64,000 bases of DNA, from assembly GCF_030160235.1 (NCBI RefSeq), contig NZ_BSNY01000012.1, positions 372,001-436,000 on the forward strand. Reading direction: 5' to 3'. The DNA is from Mesorhizobium huakuii. GTDB lineage: Bacteria; Pseudomonadota; Alphaproteobacteria; Rhizobiales; Rhizobiaceae. The number at the start of each line of letters is the position of its first letter. Positions within the stretch are counted from its first letter, which is position 1. Positions 27,421 through 35,794 of the stretch are shown in pieces. The translations under genes and the position numbers were made by a program. The notes beneath the pieces are model-generated. The model did not search any database. It worked only from the letters and a program-made list of their open reading frames with translations, and was not told the origin of the DNA.

Positions 27421-28386
27421 TCAGGATGCTTTTTGTGGTGCCGCTCCGGCATGATCGAGCAACCGCTGCGCCATATGCGCGCCGACCACCAGATGCGTGC
27501 AAAGCCCGCCGGCGAGCGCTGCCAGCAATGGCTCGAACTTGCTGTCCTCCTGCACCACCATCAGGCGTTTTTCGATGGTGCGGAGCGAGCCGAGTTCAGC
27601 CGAAATGACCCTGCGGTTGTAACTGCAGTCGAGCGCCTCGCCCCTGGCGTCGATGATCTGTCCGGCAATCACTCCGGCGGCGCCGATGCCGCGCAGCGCG
27701 GCCATTTCGTCCGGGTTCAGCGCGCCGCATTTGACGACATGGCTGTCCGCATCGACGGTGCCGACGGAGAAAAGCGCGAGATTGCAATCGCTGATGCCGG
27801 CCAACTGCTCACGGATCACCGGCTCGGCGCGCAGCGCACGCGCGAGATCTTCCGTCGACAGCACCAGCGGCGCATAGAAATTAAGCCCCTTGGCGTTGAG
27901 CCGGCGCGCGATTTCCATGGTGCACTGGTCTGGCCGATAAGAGTAGGGCGCGCCGAGATTGCCGCAGAGCTGCACCACCGTGACATCCTGTAGGTCGGCG
28001 TAGGACATGATGTCGGCGATCGTATAGACGGTGCGGCCCCAGGCGACGCCGATGCGATCGCCCTTCTTGACCAGTTCGAGAAAGACGCTGGCCGCCAGCA
28101 CGGCGATGTCTGTCGACGGGTCGGGTATATAGCCGTTCTCCGGCGCGATCCAGACCGCGTCGAGCTTCAAGGCGTCCTCGAGCTTGCGCGCCATCACGTC
28201 GTCGGTGAACAGCTGGGTCGAGGTCGAGATGTTGACGATGCCGGTCTCGCGCGCCTTGCGCAGATACATGGCCACGGAAGCGCGCGAAATGTTAAGCTGG
28301 CTTGCAACCTGGTCCTGCCGCAGGCCATGCGCATAATAGAGCCAGGCGGCTTTGTGAATGAGCTGTTCTGCCGGTCGGATCGCCAT
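27421..28386 (-). CDS. SorC-family sugar-binding transcriptional regulator
   Basis: SorC/DeoR-N-like regulator of 321 residues. The N-terminal HTH reads LYYAHGLRQDQVASQLNISRASVAMYLRKARETGIV (about 16-51). The C-terminal effector domain (about 60-315) has the SorC pattern ELVKKGDRIGVAWGRTVYTIAD, VVQLCGNLGAPYS and the late LRTIEKRLMVVQ and GGLCTHLVVGAHMAQRLL, expected to bind a phosphorylated sugar. ATG 28386 is preferred, with GAGGAGA six bases upstream. It is encoded just before the aldolase/SDR fusion on the same strand, with 82 bases between, and is the likely local regulator of the whole 19-28 kb unit. Confidence 0.9.
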   Translation of the reverse strand: MAIRPAEQLIHKAAWLYYAHGLRQDQVASQLNISRASVAMYLRKARETGIVNISTSTQLFTDDVMARKLEDALKLDAVWIAPENGYIPDPSTDIAVLAASVFLELVKKGDRIGVAWGRTVYTIADIMSYADLQDVTVVQLCGNLGAPYSYRPDQCTMEIARRLNAKGLNFYAPLVLSTEDLARALRAEPVIREQLAGISDCNLALFSVGTVDADSHVVKCGALNPDEMAALRGIGAAGVIAGQIIDARGEALDCSYNRRVISAELGSLRTIEKRLMVVQEDSKFEPLLAALAGGLCTHLVVGAHMAQRLLDHAGAAPQKAS

Positions 28387-28400
28387 GCCGTCTCCTCGGC

Positions 28401-28434
28401 TGACATTAGTCACGGCTCTCGACAAAAGTCAAAC
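28401..28434. promoter_or_regulatory. candidate operator sites upstream of the SorC gene
   Basis: TGAC-atta-GTCA (28401-28412) is a short palindrome. GACAAAAGTCAAAC (28421-28434) matches 10 of 14 positions of the left arm region GGCAATTGTCAATC of the mtnK/importer inverted repeat. This suggests the same factor, probably autoregulating, but the similarity is limited. Confidence 0.45.
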
Positions 28435-28476
28435 TAGGATGCGTGGGCGCGATCGCCTCCAAACGAAACGCATCCG

Positions 28477-28536
28477 GGATGGCCGTTCTACAAAGCTTGG
28501 ATAGCATAGCATTTTCGGCCATCCAGGGGGATGGCC
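28477..28536. repeat. three copies of GGATGGCC upstream of the acyl-CoA synthetase gene
   Basis: GGATGGCCG (28477-28485), its inverse CGGCCATCC (28516-28524) and GGATGGCC (28529-28536) lie within 60 bases in the leader of the synthetase gene. They could fold into alternative hairpins or be binding sites; no function is assigned. Confidence 0.45.
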
Positions 28537-28588
28537 TGACGAGAGTCCTGAGGTTAGAAAGTTCGAAAAGGACTTTGGGGAGGACGGG

Positions 28589-30229
28589 ATGGGCAATCCC
28601 TACGAACAGGATCTCGACAGGAACGCGGCCAACCATCAGCCGCTGACGCCGCTCACATATCTGGAGCGCGCGGCAAAGACCTATCCCGACCACATCGCCA
28701 TCATCCACGGCCGCCAGCGCATCAGCTACCGCGATTTCTGGCGCCGCTCGCTGAAGCTCGCATCGGCGCTGCAAAAGCGTGGCATCGGCAAGGGCGACAC
28801 GGTCACCGTGATGCTGTCCAACACGCCGCCAATGCTGGAGGCGCATTTCGGCGTGCCGATGACCAAGGCGGTGCTGCATTCGCTCAACACCCGCCTCGAC
28901 GCCGCGGTCATCGCCTTCCAGCTCGACCATGCCGAGACCAGGGTGCTCATCGTCGACCGCGAATTCTCCGGCGTCATCCGGCAGGCGCTCGATCTGGCCA
29001 AGGCCAGGCCGCTGGTCATCGATTATGACGATCCCGACTACGCCGCCGACGCCCCTTATCCGAAGGGGGAGCGGATCGGCACGTCAGACTATGAGGATTT
29101 TGTCGCCGGCGGCGATGAGGATTTCGCCTGGTCGATGCCCGACGATGAATGGGACGCCATCTCGCTCAACTACACCTCGGGCACGACGGGTAATCCCAAG
29201 GGCGTCGTCTATCACCATCGCGGTGCCGCCCTGATGGCCTACACCAACACCATCCATGCCGGCATGGCCAAGCACGCCGTCTATCTCTGGACGCTGCCGA
29301 TGTTCCACTGCAATGGCTGGTGCTTTCCATGGACGCTGGCCGTCCAGGCCGGCACCCATGTCTGCCTGCGCTGGGTGCGGCCGAAGCCGATCTACGACGC
29401 CATCGCCGATCATGGCGTCACCCATCTCTGCGGCGCGCCGGTCGTCATGTCGGTGCTGATCAACGCCCGGGATGAGGACAAGCGCACGTTCGCGCAGACG
29501 GTGACCTTCAACACCGCGGCCGCGCCGCCGCCGGAGGCCGTGCTGTCGGGCATGGCCGATGCCGGCTTTGCCGTCACCCATCTCTATGGCCTGACCGAAA
29601 CCTATGGCCCGGCGGTGGTCAACGAATGGCATGGCGAATGGGACAGCCTCGCAAAGGGCGAGCGCAGCGCCAAGAAGGCAAGGCAGGGCGTGCGATATGC
29701 CGCGCTCGAAGGCCTGACCGTCATGGACCCCGAGACGATGCAGGCGACGCCGGCAGACGGCGAGACGATCGGCGAGGTCATGTTCCGTGGCAACATCGTC
29801 ATGAAGGGCTATCTGAAAAACCGAAAGGCCAGCGACGAAGCCTTCGCCGGCGGCTGGTTCCATTCCGGCGATCTCGGCGTCATGCACCCCGACGGCTATA
29901 TCCAGCTCAAGGACCGCTCCAAGGACATCATCATCTCGGGCGGCGAGAACATTTCCTCAATCGAGGTCGAGGATGCGCTCTACAAGCATTCGGCTGTGGC
30001 GTCATGCGGTGTCGTTGCCCGCGCGGACGACAAATGGGGCGAGGTGCCGGTTGCCTATGTCGAGCTGAAGCCCGGCAAGATCGCGACCGAGGCCGAGATC
30101 ATCGAGCACTGCCGTGCGCTGCTTGCCCGTTTCAAAGTGCCGAAAGCGGTGATTTTCGCCGAGATTCCAAAGACTTCGACCGGCAAGATCCAGAAATTCC
30201 GGCTGCGGGACATGGCCAAGCTTACCTGA
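28589..30229 (+). CDS. AMP-forming acyl-CoA synthetase
   Basis: ANL-superfamily ligase of 546 residues activating a carboxylic acid to its CoA thioester through an acyl-AMP. Motifs in order: LNYTSGTTGNPKGVVYHH (phosphate loop, about 192-209), HLYGLTETYGP (about 331-341), GWFHSGDLGVMHPDGY, KDIIISGGENISSIEVED (hinge, about 446-463), and the catalytic C-terminal Lys in PKTSTGKIQKF. It resembles medium-chain/aryl ligases and the DmdB-like 3-methylthiopropionyl-CoA ligases, so the acid cannot be assigned. A strong GGGGAGG site precedes the ATG. It stands alone between the SorC gene and a TetR-RND unit. Confidence 0.88.
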   Translation: MGNPYEQDLDRNAANHQPLTPLTYLERAAKTYPDHIAIIHGRQRISYRDFWRRSLKLASALQKRGIGKGDTVTVMLSNTPPMLEAHFGVPMTKAVLHSLNTRLDAAVIAFQLDHAETRVLIVDREFSGVIRQALDLAKARPLVIDYDDPDYAADAPYPKGERIGTSDYEDFVAGGDEDFAWSMPDDEWDAISLNYTSGTTGNPKGVVYHHRGAALMAYTNTIHAGMAKHAVYLWTLPMFHCNGWCFPWTLAVQAGTHVCLRWVRPKPIYDAIADHGVTHLCGAPVVMSVLINARDEDKRTFAQTVTFNTAAAPPPEAVLSGMADAGFAVTHLYGLTETYGPAVVNEWHGEWDSLAKGERSAKKARQGVRYAALEGLTVMDPETMQATPADGETIGEVMFRGNIVMKGYLKNRKASDEAFAGGWFHSGDLGVMHPDGYIQLKDRSKDIIISGGENISSIEVEDALYKHSAVASCGVVARADDKWGEVPVAYVELKPGKIATEAEIIEHCRALLARFKVPKAVIFAEIPKTSTGKIQKFRLRDMAKLT

Positions 30230-30285
30230 AGCGCCGCCGACCTCTTTTAAAAAATATTTTGAGTCGCCCGTATCCTTGGGCCGCT

Positions 30286-30310
30286 TGGTGACGTCTGTTG
30301 GATGTCACCA
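30286..30310. promoter_or_regulatory. inverted repeat upstream of tetR
   Basis: TGGTGAC (30286-30292) and GTCACCA (30304-30310) are perfect inverted arms with an 11-base spacer, between the synthetase stop and the TetR promoter. It is either an operator or a weak terminator hairpin; no T run follows. Confidence 0.4.
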
Positions 30311-30346
30311 TCTGTCACTATCTTGTACGCGTACGTCGATTTCGCG

Positions 30347-30397
30347 TTGACATCCCGCCTTCTTCAATTTACGACTGACGAAAATTGAAATTCGTCA
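30347..30397 (+). promoter_or_regulatory. tetR promoter with overlapping TetR-type operator
   Basis: TTGACA (30347-30352) is a full -35; the -10 candidate TACGAC (30370-30375) is weak at 17-base spacing. Immediately downstream, TGACGAA (30376-30382) and TTCGTCA (30391-30397) form a perfect inverted repeat with an 8-base spacer, overlapping the expected transcription start. This geometry suits repression of the tetR-MFP-RND unit by the encoded TetR protein. Confidence 0.6.
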
Positions 30398-30416
30398 CTT
30401 ATCAAACGAAAGAGCC

Positions 30417-31025
30417 ATGTCCGAAGCCGCCAACATCATGGTCGATGCCGCCAGGCAGGAGAATGTGACGCGCATTCTCGACTGCGCCGAGCGCCTGTTC
30501 CGGCACTATGGCTACGGCAAGACCAATGTTGCCGACATCGCCCGCGAGCTGGGCATGTCGCCTGCCAACATCTACCGTTTCTTCGCCTCCAAGGTCGAAA
30601 TTCACCAGGCCGTCTGCGGCCGGATGCTCGGCGCCAGCTACAAGATGGCCTATGAGATCATGCACCTGCCGATCAGCGCCGAGGAGCGGCTTCGTCGCTA
30701 CATCCACGCGCAGTACAAGATGACGCTGGAGACCATGCTCGATGCGCAGAAGGTCCATGAGATGGTCATCGTCGCGCTCGAGCGCGACTGGGGTGTCATC
30801 GACAAGCACATCGACAGCATCCACGATCTCTTCGCGGAAGTGATCCGCGAGGGTATCGAGGCCGGCGAATTCGCCGAGCAGGACCCGGTGATCGCGTCAC
30901 GCTGCTTCGGCGCCGCTACGATCATCCTTTGCCATCCGCAGATGGTGGCGCAGTGCCTTGCCAAGACCAACCGGGCGATGCCCGACGACCTGATCGACTA
31001 TGCGATCAAGGCCTTGAAGAAATAG
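30417..31025 (+). CDS. TetR/AcrR-family regulator of the RND efflux unit
   Basis: TetR-type repressor of 202 residues. The HTH lies at about 15-62 with LFRHYGYGKTNVADIARELGMSPANIYRFFASKVEIHQAV, followed by a helical ligand-binding domain. The C-terminal half (MTLETMLDAQKVHEMVIVALERDWGVIDKHIDSI) resembles TetR_C regulators of AcrA/RND pumps. It is encoded 54 bases before a membrane fusion lipoprotein on the same strand, so it is probably cotranscribed and autoregulated through the inverted repeat just upstream. Inducer unknown. Confidence 0.9.
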   Translation: MSEAANIMVDAARQENVTRILDCAERLFRHYGYGKTNVADIARELGMSPANIYRFFASKVEIHQAVCGRMLGASYKMAYEIMHLPISAEERLRRYIHAQYKMTLETMLDAQKVHEMVIVALERDWGVIDKHIDSIHDLFAEVIREGIEAGEFAEQDPVIASRCFGAATIILCHPQMVAQCLAKTNRAMPDDLIDYAIKALKK

Positions 31026-31079
31026 CCGCCGCCCGTCGGGCGCCGGTCGACAGTTCATCTCCAGTTCGGGAGTGCCAAG

Positions 31080-32222
31080 GTGTCTTTGTCCCATTCCATC
31101 ATCCGCCGGTTGCCGGTCGCGGGCCTGGTCGTCGCGGCGCTCGCGCTTGCCGGCTGCAGCCAGGAGAAGGCCGAGGTCAAGGAGATCATCCGCCCGGTCA
31201 AGGTCGTCGAGATCGCCCAGGCGCATGACACCCGCATGCTCTCCTATTCGGGTTCAGTGCGAGCCCGCACCGAAAGCGCCCTGGCTTTCCGCGTCAACGG
31301 CAAGATCACCGAGCGCCTTGTCGACATCGGTCAGCACGTGGCGCCGGGCGATGTACTTGCCCGCATCGATCCCACCGACTACGACCTTTCGGTCAAGAGC
31401 GCGCAGGCAGCGCTTGATGCCGCCGAACGGCAGGTCGAGACGACGGAGCTTGCGCGCAAGCGCGCCGAGCAGCTTTTCACCAAAAACTTCGCGCCGAAAT
31501 CGCAGCTCGAACAGGCGACGCTGACCCATGACCAGGCGGTCGCCACGCGCGACTCCGCCCGTTCGTCGCTTGATCAGGCAAAGAACCAGGTCGGCTATAC
31601 CGACCTTAAGGCCGACAGGGACGGCATCGTCACGGCTGTCAACGCCGATGTCGGCCAGGTGGTCGGCTCCGGCACGCCAGTGGTCACTGTCGCGGTCGAC
31701 GGCGAAAAGGAAGTGCTGATCGCGGTGCCGGAAATGGAGATCGCCGAGTTCAAGCCGGGCAAGTCGGTCAAGGCCGGGTTCTGGTCCGACAGCGCGCTGG
31801 CGCTCGACGGCAAGGTCCGCGAGGTTGCCGGCAGCGCCGATCCGCAGTCGCGCACCTTCGCCGTCCGTGTCAGCCTGCCCAATGATCCACGTGTGCTTCT
31901 CGGCATGACCGCCAATATCGAAGCCTCGGCCGCCAACGAAAAGCAGCTGGTTTCGATCCCCTTGAGCGCCTTGGCAGAGAAAGACAGCCAGTCGATCGTC
32001 TGGACCGTGGATCGCGGCGCCGACACCGTTCATGCCCGTCCGGTGACGGTTGCCAAGTTTGCCGCCGATGGTGTGCGTGTGGCCGAGGGATTGAAGCCCG
32101 GCGATATCGTGGTCGCCGCCGGCACCCAGTTCATGACCGAGAATCTGAAGGTGAAACTCGCCGGCGGCGTGGCGCAGCAATCAGCGTCCGCCGAGGGCGA
32201 CGACGCCAGCCGGCTGCGCTGA
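31080..32222 (+). CDS. RND efflux periplasmic adaptor (membrane fusion) lipoprotein
   Basis: HlyD/AcrA-type adaptor of 380 residues linking an RND pump to an outer-membrane channel. The signal peptide ends in a lipobox LALAGC (about 21-26), predicting a lipid-anchored inner-membrane protein. Then come the barrel-sandwich hybrid halves (FRVNGKITERLVDIGQHVAPGDVLARID, and KADRDGIVTAVNADVGQVVGSGTPVVTV), an intervening alpha-hairpin (about 100-160), a beta-barrel domain and a membrane-proximal end. GTG start at 31080, with GGGAG eight bases upstream. No TolC-type gene is in the window. The substrate range is unknown. Confidence 0.9.
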   Translation: MSLSHSIIRRLPVAGLVVAALALAGCSQEKAEVKEIIRPVKVVEIAQAHDTRMLSYSGSVRARTESALAFRVNGKITERLVDIGQHVAPGDVLARIDPTDYDLSVKSAQAALDAAERQVETTELARKRAEQLFTKNFAPKSQLEQATLTHDQAVATRDSARSSLDQAKNQVGYTDLKADRDGIVTAVNADVGQVVGSGTPVVTVAVDGEKEVLIAVPEMEIAEFKPGKSVKAGFWSDSALALDGKVREVAGSADPQSRTFAVRVSLPNDPRVLLGMTANIEASAANEKQLVSIPLSALAEKDSQSIVWTVDRGADTVHARPVTVAKFAADGVRVAEGLKPGDIVVAAGTQFMTENLKVKLAGGVAQQSASAEGDDASRLR

Positions 32223-32234
32223 GGACAGACAGGC

Positions 32235-32256
32235 CGGCCGCGCGTTCCCGCGGCCG
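32235..32256. other. GC-rich intercistronic hairpin between adaptor and RND genes
   Basis: CGGCCGCG (32235-32242) and CGCGGCCG (32249-32256) are perfect 8-base arms with a 6-base loop, in the 242-base gap between the two pump genes, with no T run. It may stabilise or trim the adaptor mRNA; nothing else recognisable is in the gap. Confidence 0.4.
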
Positions 32257-32464
32257 CAGGTTTCCGGGCGGCGTGCGCCCGAAGGTTGAGACGTCAAGGC
32301 CGATGTACCCCCGCATCGATCCTAGCGTCCCACCGCGATGAGTGTCTCTCCGCTCGGAAAGCCTCGCCGCCCGGAAGCCAGATCGAACGCAGATGATTTC
32401 GTTTCGCGCGCCGTGCTTCTCCGAAGCGCCAGGCGCCGGCAACAAGCAAAGTGGACCTGCAACG

Positions 32465-35400
32465 ATGACGACCTCCACTGAAGAAAAGCGGCCCTTCAAC
32501 CTGTCGCGCTGGGCCATCGGCCATCCCTCCATCGCGCGCTTCCTGTTCGGGTTGATCATCATCGCCGGCGCGCTCGGCCTGATGCGCATGGGCCAGAAGG
32601 AAGACCCGGACTTCACCTTCCGCGTCATGGTCGTGCAGGCAATCTGGCCGGGCTCCTCGATCCAGGAGATGGAAGACCAGGTCGTCAACAAGATCGAGCG
32701 CAAGCTGCAGGAGACGCCGCATCTCGACTTCGTGCGCTCCTTCACCCGCGCCGGCAGTGCCATCATCACCGTGCAGATCAAGGGCGACACCAACGCCGCC
32801 GAGGTCGCGGACGCCTTCTACCAGGTGCGCAAGAAGGTCGGCGACATTTCCGGCGACCTGCCGCAAGGCCTGCTCGGCCCCTATTTCAACGACGAGTTCG
32901 GCGACACCTTCATCACCCTGCATTCGATCAGCGGCGATGGCTTCTCCTATCCGGAGCTGAAGAAGTTCGCCATCCAGGCGCGCGACATGCTGCTGACGAC
33001 ACCCGGCGTCGAGAAGGCCGTCATCATCGGCGACCAGCCGGAAAAGCTCTATATCGACGTCTCGTCCAAGGCGCTGGCCGAGCGCGGCCTGACGCTGCCT
33101 GACCTGCAGAACGCGATCAAGGGCCAGAACAATGTCGATCCGGCCGGTGCCGTCGACACCGGCGTCAATTCGGTGCGCATCTCCGTCGAAGGCGACGTCA
33201 CCAAGGCCGCCGACATCAGGGAATTGCGCCTGCGTGCCGGTGGGCAGGTCACGCGTCTCGGCGACATCGCCACCGTGACCTCCGGGCTCGAAGATCCCTT
33301 CCAGCGCAAATACCGCTTCAACGGTCATGACAGCGTGCAGCTCGGCGTCGTCATGGCCAAGGGTTTCAAGGTCACCGACGTCGGCAAGGACGTCGAGGCG
33401 ACCTACAAGCGCTTCGAGGAGGCGCTGCCCTACGGTGTGTCGGTCGACCAGATTTCCGACCAGCCGGGGGTCGTTACGGATGCGGTCGCCGAATTCATGC
33501 ATGCCCTCGGCGAGGCGCTGCTGATCGTGCTCGTCGTCTCGTTCCTGTCGATCGGCTGGCGTTCTGGGTTGGTCATCGCCATCGCCATCCCGCTGGTCCT
33601 GGCCGCCACCTTCGCCATCATGTACGAGCTCGGCATCGACCTGCAGCGCATTTCGCTGGGCGCCCTGATCATCGCGCTCGGCCTGCTCGTCGACGACGCC
33701 ATGATCGTCGTCGAGATGATGGAGCGCAAGCTGGAGGAGGGGCTGGTCAAGATCGAGGCCGCGAGCTTTGCTTATACGTCGACCGCCTTCCCGATGCTGA
33801 CCGGCACGCTCATCACCACCGCCGGCTTCATCCCGGTCGGCTTCGCTGCCTCCACGGCCGGCGAATATGTGCGCACCCTGTTCTATGTCGTCGGCATCGC
33901 GCTGATCGTGTCATGGTTCGTGGCGGTCTATTTCACGCCTTGGCTCGGCAACATGATCCTCAAGCAGCGCAAGCATGCCGGCAGCCATCATGACGTCTTC
34001 GACACGCGCTTCTACCGCCGGCTGCGCTCGACCGTCGGCTGGGCCGTGCGCCACCGCATCATCGTGCTGGTCATGACGCTGGTGACCTTCGGCACCAGCC
34101 TGTGGGCGTTCCAGTTCATCCCGCAGAACTTCTTCCCGCAATCGTCGCGGCCGGAAATCCTGGTCGACCTCTGGCTGCCGGAAGGCACCAGCATCAAGGA
34201 GGTCGAGGCGCAGGCCAAGGCGCTGGAAGCCAAGATGATGGACGACAAGGACAAGCGATTCATCGCCACCTATATCGGCGAAGGCGCGCCGCGCTTCTTC
34301 CTGCCGCTCGACCAGCAGCTGCGCAACCCGAACTTCGCGCAGATGCTTGTCATGGCCAATGATGAGCCGGCGCGCGAGCGGCTGATCGTCAAGCTGCGCA
34401 CGGTTCTGGCCGAGGATTTCCCCTCGATCCGCGCCAAGGTCGATCGCCTGTTCCTCGGGCCGCCGACCGGCTGGCCGGTGCAGATGCGCGTCATGGGTCC
34501 GGATCGCCAGGAGGTGCGCCGCATCGCCGACCAGGTGAAGGCGAGATTCCGCGAGGATCCGCTGCTGGGCGCCGTGCATGACGATTGGCTCGAACCGGTG
34601 CCGGCGATGAAGCTGGTCATCGACCAGGATCGCGCGCGGGCGCTCGGCGTCACCTCGCAGCGCATCCGCCAGATGCTGCAGGCGACCATGGCCGGTGCGC
34701 CGCTCGACGACTTCCGCGATGGCGAGGAGACGGTCTCCATCGTCGCCCGCGAGCCGGATGCCAGCCGCAGCCTGCTGTCCTCGGTCGACTCGGTCTATAT
34801 CCCGACCGATTTCGGCGGCTTCGTGCCGCTGTCGCAGGTGGCCAAGGTGGTGCCGGTGCTGGAGCAAGGCATCGAATGGCGCCGCGATCGCTTACCGACC
34901 ATCAGCGTGCGGGCGACGCTGCCTGATGGCGTGCAGTCCAACGACGTCGTCACCAAAATGTACAAGGACATGCAGGGCCTGCGCGACGGCCTGGCGCCCG
35001 GCTACAAGATCGAGATCCAGGGCGGCGCCGAGGATTCGGCCGAAAGCCAGGCGTCGATCGCCGCCAAGGCGCCGATCATGCTGGCCATCATCGTCGTGCT
35101 CTTGATGATCCAGCTGCAGAACTTCGGCAAGGCAATGCTGGTGCTGGCCACCGGCCCGCTCGGCATCATCGGCGCGGCCGCCGCGCTGTTGATCAGCGGT
35201 GCGCCGTTTGGCTTCGTCGCCATTCTCGGCGTCATCGCGCTGCTCGGCATCATCATGCGCAACTCGATCATCCTGGTCGACCAGATCGACCAGGACATCG
35301 CCAGGGGCATGGAGCGCTCGGAGGCCATCATCGGTTCGGCCGTGCGCCGTTTCCGGCCGATCGTGCTGACGGCGATGACGGCGGTGCTGGCGCTGATCCC

Positions 35401-35605
35401 GATCTCGCGCGCCGTGTTTTGGGGGCCGCTCGCCTACGCCATGATGGGCGGCATCGTTGTCGCCACCGTGCTGACCATCCTGGTGCTGCCGGCAGGCTAC
35501 GCCCTGTTCTTCGGCCGCGAGCCGAAGAAGGTGGTGGACAACGAGCAGGCGCCCGAACCGGAGCTGGCCGCCGAGCGGCCGCAACTGGCCCTGGCCGCGG
35601 AATAG
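32465..35605 (+). CDS. RND-family efflux permease (AcrB/MexF-type)
   Basis: Proton-driven inner-membrane RND pump of 1046 residues, the normal family length. The first transmembrane segment is at about 22-40 (SIARFLFGLIIIAGALGL), followed by a large periplasmic loop. The TM4 relay motif is IALGLLVDDAMIVVEMME, with adjacent Asp residues for proton translocation. A second periplasmic loop and the C-terminal TM bundle follow (ILGVIALLGIIMRNSIILVDQID). ATG 32465 is preferred (TTSTEEKRPFNLSRWAIGHPS); the frame is open 41 codons further upstream without family sequence. The short N-terminus and KEDPDF segment are typical of the RND subgroup that pairs with single lipoprotein adaptors. Confidence 0.92.
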   Translation: MTTSTEEKRPFNLSRWAIGHPSIARFLFGLIIIAGALGLMRMGQKEDPDFTFRVMVVQAIWPGSSIQEMEDQVVNKIERKLQETPHLDFVRSFTRAGSAIITVQIKGDTNAAEVADAFYQVRKKVGDISGDLPQGLLGPYFNDEFGDTFITLHSISGDGFSYPELKKFAIQARDMLLTTPGVEKAVIIGDQPEKLYIDVSSKALAERGLTLPDLQNAIKGQNNVDPAGAVDTGVNSVRISVEGDVTKAADIRELRLRAGGQVTRLGDIATVTSGLEDPFQRKYRFNGHDSVQLGVVMAKGFKVTDVGKDVEATYKRFEEALPYGVSVDQISDQPGVVTDAVAEFMHALGEALLIVLVVSFLSIGWRSGLVIAIAIPLVLAATFAIMYELGIDLQRISLGALIIALGLLVDDAMIVVEMMERKLEEGLVKIEAASFAYTSTAFPMLTGTLITTAGFIPVGFAASTAGEYVRTLFYVVGIALIVSWFVAVYFTPWLGNMILKQRKHAGSHHDVFDTRFYRRLRSTVGWAVRHRIIVLVMTLVTFGTSLWAFQFIPQNFFPQSSRPEILVDLWLPEGTSIKEVEAQAKALEAKMMDDKDKRFIATYIGEGAPRFFLPLDQQLRNPNFAQMLVMANDEPARERLIVKLRTVLAEDFPSIRAKVDRLFLGPPTGWPVQMRVMGPDRQEVRRIADQVKARFREDPLLGAVHDDWLEPVPAMKLVIDQDRARALGVTSQRIRQMLQATMAGAPLDDFRDGEETVSIVAREPDASRSLLSSVDSVYIPTDFGGFVPLSQVAKVVPVLEQGIEWRRDRLPTISVRATLPDGVQSNDVVTKMYKDMQGLRDGLAPGYKIEIQGGAEDSAESQASIAAKAPIMLAIIVVLLMIQLQNFGKAMLVLATGPLGIIGAAAALLISGAPFGFVAILGVIALLGIIMRNSIILVDQIDQDIARGMERSEAIIGSAVRRFRPIVLTAMTAVLALIPISRAVFWGPLAYAMMGGIVVATVLTILVLPAGYALFFGREPKKVVDNEQAPEPELAAERPQLALAAE

Positions 35606-35617
35606 AGCGGTTCTATA

Positions 35618-35650
35618 GCATCATCCGCCGTCGGCGATGGCGGATGATGC
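35618..35650. other. strong hairpin after the RND gene
   Basis: GCATCATCCGCC (35618-35629) and GGCGGATGATGC (35639-35650) are perfect 12-base arms with a 9-base loop, 13 bases after the RND stop. No T run follows, so it is either a terminator variant or a dispersed repeat. The remainder of the 189-base gap to the next gene shows nothing recognisable. Confidence 0.55.
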
Positions 35651-35794
35651 GGTGTGACGGCCGGTCCGTCACGCCGACGAAAATGCTCCGCTCTGCCGAT
35701 TTTGCAAAACAGAATTCCTTCCCAGGGCCGCAAAGCGGTTCCATGCTGAGCGACACCGGAGCGGCAATGCTCGTCCTCATCAGGGTGTCTTTCC

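Noticed and set aside
28589-30229. Linking the acyl-CoA synthetase to dimethylsulfoniopropionate metabolism as DmdB.
   Set aside because: Sequence resemblance is generic to the ligase group, and no dmdA, dmdC or dmdD is nearby; the GcvT genes in the window belong to amine operons.
35618-35650. The 12-bp stem after the RND gene as a rho-independent terminator.
   Set aside because: The stem is strong but no T run follows on either strand, so it is listed only as a hairpin.
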